Part shown: positions 60,468 to 64,000 of the stretch, piece by piece
Position numbering within the stretch: position 1 is the first letter of the stretch
How the letters are laid out: every line of letters begins with the position of its first letter
Source: Bacteroidia bacterium
GTDB taxonomy: Bacteria; Bacteroidota; Bacteroidia; J057
Direction of reading: 5' to 3'
Assembly: GCA_033391075.1 (NCBI GenBank)
Contig: JAWPMV010000001.1
Coordinates: 7,502,001 to 7,566,000 of the forward strand
Length of the DNA: 64,000 bases
Translations under genes and position numbers: made by a program
The notes under the pieces: generated by a model
Databases searched by the model: none
Told to the model about the DNA's origin: nothing
Seen by the model: the letters and a program-made list of their open reading frames with translations, nothing else

Positions 60468-60739
60468 ATTCTCGCCAGTTTTTTAGGGGAAAGCCCAGCA
60501 TACCTAAGTGCTGAAATATGATCGCTGTATAAAGATTGAAAAAAAACTCCTACTTCGTTTGTCGAAGCGAACAATCATCCTCTAAAAAGCAGAATTAGCA
60601 TCTTCAATTCTGCTCAACAAATTTCCCCACCCATTCCGACTTTCTGAGAAAAAGTGTCTCCTTTCAATGAAGTAGTTCAAATCTGTACTACAGCAAAGAC
60701 CTGCATTACTATAAATTAAATACTCGGAAAAAGAAGAAG
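60468..60739. other. Gene-free stretch before the cytochrome/dehydrogenase gene
   Basis: AT-rich, with one short hairpin (TTCG/CGAA around 60560) and no recognisable terminator, promoter or repeat. Confidence 0.3.
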
Positions 60740-62284
60740 ATGAAATTTCTCAGATTGATTCTGTGGACTCTAATGCTTGTGAGTTTGGGTAGGCTTTCTG
60801 CCCAAACCGAGGATCCCTATCGAGATTTGTATACAGAGCATTGTGCGGCTTGTCATGGCAAAAATATGGAAGGAAGTGCACATGCTTCTCGACTTCTGGG
60901 TGCACAACTCAGGCATGGGGAGAAATTGGAGGACTTAAAGAGAGGGATAGGAAAGGGATATTTGGATAAAGGTATGCCTGCCTATCAGGAAATGCTTTCG
61001 GAAGGGGAAATCAGTGGGATTGCCATTTATATCTCGGAAAAGAGGAAGTCCTTTTCTATGAATGATTATAAGATCAAAAAGAAATTACAGATTCCGACAA
61101 AGACTTTTGAAAGTGAGAAGCTAAACTTTCGACTAAAAACCATGATCAAGGATCTGGATCCATGGCCTTATTCAATTGCCCCATTGCCTGATGGCGGATT
61201 TTTGCTTTCAGAAAAAATGCGAGGACTGAGTATCATTTCCCCTGAAATGAAACAGTCTCAACTCATTGAAGGGCTTCCGGAATTTTCTTCTCAGGATGAA
61301 GCAGAGAAAGATAGCCTTGGACTGGTGTATGGCCTGGGGTATATATTAGATGTCGCCCTCCATCCTGACTATAAAGAAAATGGATGGGTGTATATCAGCT
61401 ATGGAGATCGCTGTAAAAAGTGCAACAATCTGAGCAGGTATTATTATGATGGATATGTCTCCATGCTTCGCATAATCCGGGGACGTATCGAAGACCATAG
61501 ATGGGTGGATCAGGAAGTGATTTGGGAGGTGAAAAAGGAGTTTTATACGCCGATGGCAGAAACAACTTTAGGAGGAAGGCTGACTTTTGATGGGAAAGGG
61601 TATCTGTATTTCAGTTTGGGAGCCAAACTTTACCTTCCTCACAATCCTTCGACCGTAGAGTCTTTCAATGGGATTCAAAGTCTCAAGCAACCTTACGGCA
61701 AAATTTACAGAATACAGGAGGATGGTCGCGTACCGAGGGACAACCCCTTTGTGGGAACAAAAGATGCTATTGAAAGCATTTGGACCATCGGTCATCGATC
61801 TCCGCAAGGGCTTGAATATGATCAGCAAACCAACAGTTTATGGGGAACAGAAATGGGGCCTCGTGGAGGAGATGAAGTAAATTATTTACAGAAAGGGCTC
61901 AATTATGGATGGCCACTGGTATCTCAGGGAGTAAATTATACAGGGACGAAGGTAGAGTTTGGGAAATTGATGAAAATGAATCCCGATGAAATGGAGCTCG
62001 AGGAGCCTGTAGTAGATTTGACTCCTTCACCAGCTGTTTCCAGTTTTGCGATTTGTCGTTCGGATAAATATCCTTTCTGGGAAGGGAATTTAATTGTAGG
62101 AAGCCTGAAAGCAACTCAATTATATCGTATGGAAGTTCAGGAGGGAAAACTCATACAACAAGAGCTATTACTCGATGAACTTGCCCGAATCCGGGATGTG
62201 GAAATGGGCTTTGATGGCTATCTCTATCTTTTGTTAGAGCATGTTAATGGCGGTCAGATTCTGAGAGTGGAAGCGGTAGAGTAG
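60740..62284 (+). CDS. Cytochrome c fused to a PQQ glucose/sorbosone dehydrogenase-like domain
   Basis: The 514-residue secreted protein has a signal peptide (cut near residue 21), a cytochrome c domain with CAACH at 35-39 and a Met ligand in KGMPAYQEM, and then from about residue 130 a six-bladed GDH-like propeller: DPWPYSIAPLPDGGFLLSEK, LGLVYGLGYILDVALHPDY, TTLGGRLTFDGKGYLYFSLG, WTIGHRSPQGLEYDQQT and WGTEMGPRGGDEVNYLQKG. This resembles soluble aldose-sugar dehydrogenases that use PQQ. A built-in heme domain would pass electrons directly onward. The sugar substrate is unknown, and PQQ genes are not present in the window. It converges on rsmA with a 2-bp gap. Confidence 0.88.
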   Translation: MKFLRLILWTLMLVSLGRLSAQTEDPYRDLYTEHCAACHGKNMEGSAHASRLLGAQLRHGEKLEDLKRGIGKGYLDKGMPAYQEMLSEGEISGIAIYISEKRKSFSMNDYKIKKKLQIPTKTFESEKLNFRLKTMIKDLDPWPYSIAPLPDGGFLLSEKMRGLSIISPEMKQSQLIEGLPEFSSQDEAEKDSLGLVYGLGYILDVALHPDYKENGWVYISYGDRCKKCNNLSRYYYDGYVSMLRIIRGRIEDHRWVDQEVIWEVKKEFYTPMAETTLGGRLTFDGKGYLYFSLGAKLYLPHNPSTVESFNGIQSLKQPYGKIYRIQEDGRVPRDNPFVGTKDAIESIWTIGHRSPQGLEYDQQTNSLWGTEMGPRGGDEVNYLQKGLNYGWPLVSQGVNYTGTKVEFGKLMKMNPDEMELEEPVVDLTPSPAVSSFAICRSDKYPFWEGNLIVGSLKATQLYRMEVQEGKLIQQELLLDELARIRDVEMGFDGYLYLLLEHVNGGQILRVEAVE

Positions 62285-62286
62285 AT

Positions 62287-63048
62287 TTAGCTTAAATTCC
62301 TTGTAAGCATTAAATACTCCTCTACGGAAAGAGTCTCTGCTCTTCGGGTAAATAGTTCATCAAATTGTTCCCGATTCTTAAACTCAATCGTTTTTAAGGC
62401 ATTTCGCAGGGTTTTTCTACGCATGCTAAAGGCCTGTTTGACTACTCGTTTTAGCTGAGGAAATTCAATTTCCGGCAATTCATCTTTCCTTTTCAAACTC
62501 AAAACCCCACTCATCACTTTTGGGGGCGGACGAAAAACTCCCGGCGGGACTTTAAATTCATATTTGAGGTCAAAATAAGCGCCTAGTAATACACTCAGTA
62601 TCCCATAGGTTTTGCTCCCCGGACCTGCGCAAATTCTCCGTGCAACCTCATCCTGTATCATAAAGGCCCCACTTTTGACATAGGGCAGGTTTTCTAATAA
62701 TTGAAAAAAGAAGGGAGAGGAAATATTGTAGGGCAAATTACCTACAAAATGGCTATCAGCCGGAATGTCCTCCTGCATCTGCCACTTGAGTACATCCTTG
62801 TGGATGATTTGCTCTTCTTTCATCCCCAGCTGACCCAAAAGATATGTTACTGCATCCGGATCTATTTCTACGACTTTAAAAGCGGGATATTTAGGCAGAA
62901 GAAACTGGGTCAGTACCCCTTGCCCCGGACCGATTTCTATCACGGTATCCGTCGAATCTGCGGGACAGAGATCAACGATCTTTTGAGCGATTCCCAGATC
63001 GGTGAGGAAATGCTGTCCCCAGAATTTCTTTGGTTTTAGATTATGCAT
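62287..63048 (-). CDS. rsmA: 16S rRNA dimethyladenosine transferase
   Basis: The 253-residue methyltransferase (KsgA) dimethylates the two adjacent adenosines near the 3' end of 16S rRNA with SAM. It shows KKFWGQHFL near the N-terminus, VIEIGPGQGVLTQFLL (SAM-binding motif I), VEIDPDAVTYL, and the catalytic NLPYNISSPFFFQLLE. The C-terminal part (FRPPPKVMSGVLSLKRK) is normal. It is divergent from pdxA with a 102-bp gap and overlaps no other gene. Confidence 0.96.
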   Translation of the reverse strand: MHNLKPKKFWGQHFLTDLGIAQKIVDLCPADSTDTVIEIGPGQGVLTQFLLPKYPAFKVVEIDPDAVTYLLGQLGMKEEQIIHKDVLKWQMQEDIPADSHFVGNLPYNISSPFFFQLLENLPYVKSGAFMIQDEVARRICAGPGSKTYGILSVLLGAYFDLKYEFKVPPGVFRPPPKVMSGVLSLKRKDELPEIEFPQLKRVVKQAFSMRRKTLRNALKTIEFKNREQFDELFTRRAETLSVEEYLMLTRNLS

Positions 63049-63150
63049 GGGATATTGTAATTTGCCTGAATAGTCAGGAAGCTGGACAAAAATACAATTT
63101 GATCCTGCTCAATGACAAAATGGAGCGCTATATTTTAAGCCAAAAGCCTA

Positions 63151-64000
63151 ATGAGTAAAAATCAACAGAAACTGAAAATAGGATTTACCATAGGAGATGT
63201 GAATGGAATCGGTCCTGAATTGATTCTAAAGGCCTTCGTAGATTCGAGATTGAAAGAGTTTTGTGTGCCGATCCTGTATGGTTCTTCTCGTGTGATCAAT
63301 ATATATCGCAAGGTACTGGATATCCCCAAATTCCATTATGTGGTGGTACCTGGTCCCAAGCAGGCGCAGTACAATAAATTTAATATCATAGAGTGTGTAC
63401 CTGATCTTGAAAGAATTGAGATTGGGAAACCTTCTGCCAATGGGGGAAAGGCTGCTTATCTATCTTTGAAAAGAGCCGTAGAAGATGCCCAGCATCAGGA
63501 AATAGATGCCATCGTTACTTTGCCCGTTGATAAAGCTACCTTCCAGAAAAATGATCCTGAGTTTTCTGGCCATACGGAATTATTGGGGAAAGCTTTCAAT
63601 GTAAAGCAAAACCTGATGTTTATGGTGTCGGAGGATATCAAAGTAGGAACCGTTACCAATCACTTACCTCTAAGTGCTGTGGCGGGAGCTTTGACAAAAG
63701 AACGCATCATGGAGAAGGTTGAGCTTATGCACAACTCTTTGAGCAAAGACTTCAATATCCAGCGTCCGATGATAGCTGTATTGGGATTGAATCCTCATGC
63801 TGGTGATGATGGATTGATTGGACCGGAAGAGCAAGACATCATTAGCCCGGCGATTATGGAGTTGGGGAATAAAGGAATCCGGGCATACGGCCCTTATCCT
63901 GCAGATGGCTTTTTCGCTTCTGCCAATTACAAAAAATTTGATGGCGTCATGTCTATGTACCATGACCAGGGCTTGATTCCCTTTAAACTCCTGACGGGAT
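63151..64000 (+). CDS. pdxA: 4-hydroxythreonine-4-phosphate dehydrogenase, 3' end outside the window
   Basis: The first 283 residues of PdxA are visible, with the reading frame still open at the window end; the family length is about 330-350. PdxA oxidises 4-phosphohydroxy-threonine in the DXP-dependent route to pyridoxal phosphate. Motifs seen are IGFTIGDVNGIGPELILKA at the start, IVTLPVDKA, FSGHTELLG with metal-binding His, LGLNPHAGDDG, and YGPYPADGFF followed by MYHDQGLIPFK with the final ligand region. The ATG at 63151 gives the usual N-terminus after MSKNQQKLK. No break or frameshift is present in the visible part. Confidence 0.95.
   Translation, partial: MSKNQQKLKIGFTIGDVNGIGPELILKAFVDSRLKEFCVPILYGSSRVINIYRKVLDIPKFHYVVVPGPKQAQYNKFNIIECVPDLERIEIGKPSANGGKAAYLSLKRAVEDAQHQEIDAIVTLPVDKATFQKNDPEFSGHTELLGKAFNVKQNLMFMVSEDIKVGTVTNHLPLSAVAGALTKERIMEKVELMHNSLSKDFNIQRPMIAVLGLNPHAGDDGLIGPEEQDIISPAIMELGNKGIRAYGPYPADGFFASANYKKFDGVMSMYHDQGLIPFKLLTG

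Noticed and set aside
1-64000. rRNA or tRNA genes, prophage, transposase or toxin-antitoxin modules
   Set aside because: I looked for T-loop-like GTTCGA motifs, transposase and phage domains and found none outside coding sequence.

Overview
The window looks like chromosomal DNA of a free-living member of the Bacteroidota, most like the Saprospiria/Lewinella-type lineages, although the genus cannot be fixed from the sequence alone. The reasons are: secreted proteins with type IX secretion (T9SS) C-terminal sorting modules, SprB-like and DUF7619-like domains; DUF2480 and DUF3857 proteins; promoters of the TTG/TTTG-N19-20-TAnnTTTG type; few Shine-Dalgarno sites; and moderate GC. No rRNA, tRNA, prophage, transposase or CRISPR array was seen. 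Genes are densely packed, and several convergent pairs end within a few bases of each other or overlap.

Layout. 1-11 kb: a small secreted protein, a TonB-family protein with a PKD-like domain, typA/bipA, a SPOR protein, two DUF3857/transglutaminase-like secreted proteins, and an ECF sigma factor with a membrane-anchored coiled-coil partner. 11-13.6 kb: a DbpA-like RNA helicase with a DEGD motif II, then about 0.9 kb of repeat-rich DNA. 13.6-21.4 kb: a membrane-anchored endonuclease/exonuclease/phosphatase-fold protein, two paralogous TPR proteins with a PstS-like lipoprotein, and an isolated nuoN. 21.5-28 kb: purC, an outer-membrane barrel, a promoter/structured-leader/terminator cassette in front of a glycosyltransferase, hflX, a DUF2480 protein and an SPFH-SHOCT protein. 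28.2-38.1 kb: three consecutive giant secreted paralogues, each with seven D-x-D-P-G repeats (probably a seven-bladed propeller) and a T9SS tail. 38-47 kb: a serine hydrolase, a cytochrome c lipoprotein, a ceramidase-like protein, an H-NOX/hybrid histidine kinase pair and an ABC-F ATPase. 47-56 kb: a probable minus-strand non-coding RNA gene, three secreted amidohydrolase-family proteins (two without the metal-binding HxH) and nuoKLM. 56-64 kb: two tandem copies of a GC-rich repeat, an alpha/beta hydrolase, rfaE2, pdhA, recF with a DUF721 gene, a cytochrome/glucose-dehydrogenase-like protein, rsmA and the first part of pdxA.

How it fits together. Most genes are housekeeping (translation GTPases, ribosome-related helicase and methylase, purine and PLP synthesis, pyruvate dehydrogenase, complex I membrane arm, DNA repair) or envelope and secretion functions (T9SS cargo, TonB, SPOR, TPR/PstS-like, beta-barrel). 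The clearest signalling unit is the H-NOX sensor with an adjacent hybrid kinase. The least explained features are non-coding: two candidate RNA genes or leaders (23.2-23.4 kb and 46.7-47.0 kb), a family of intergenic inverted repeats built from degenerate GTGTTAG/GTGTTC units, and a dispersed GC-rich repeat present three times.
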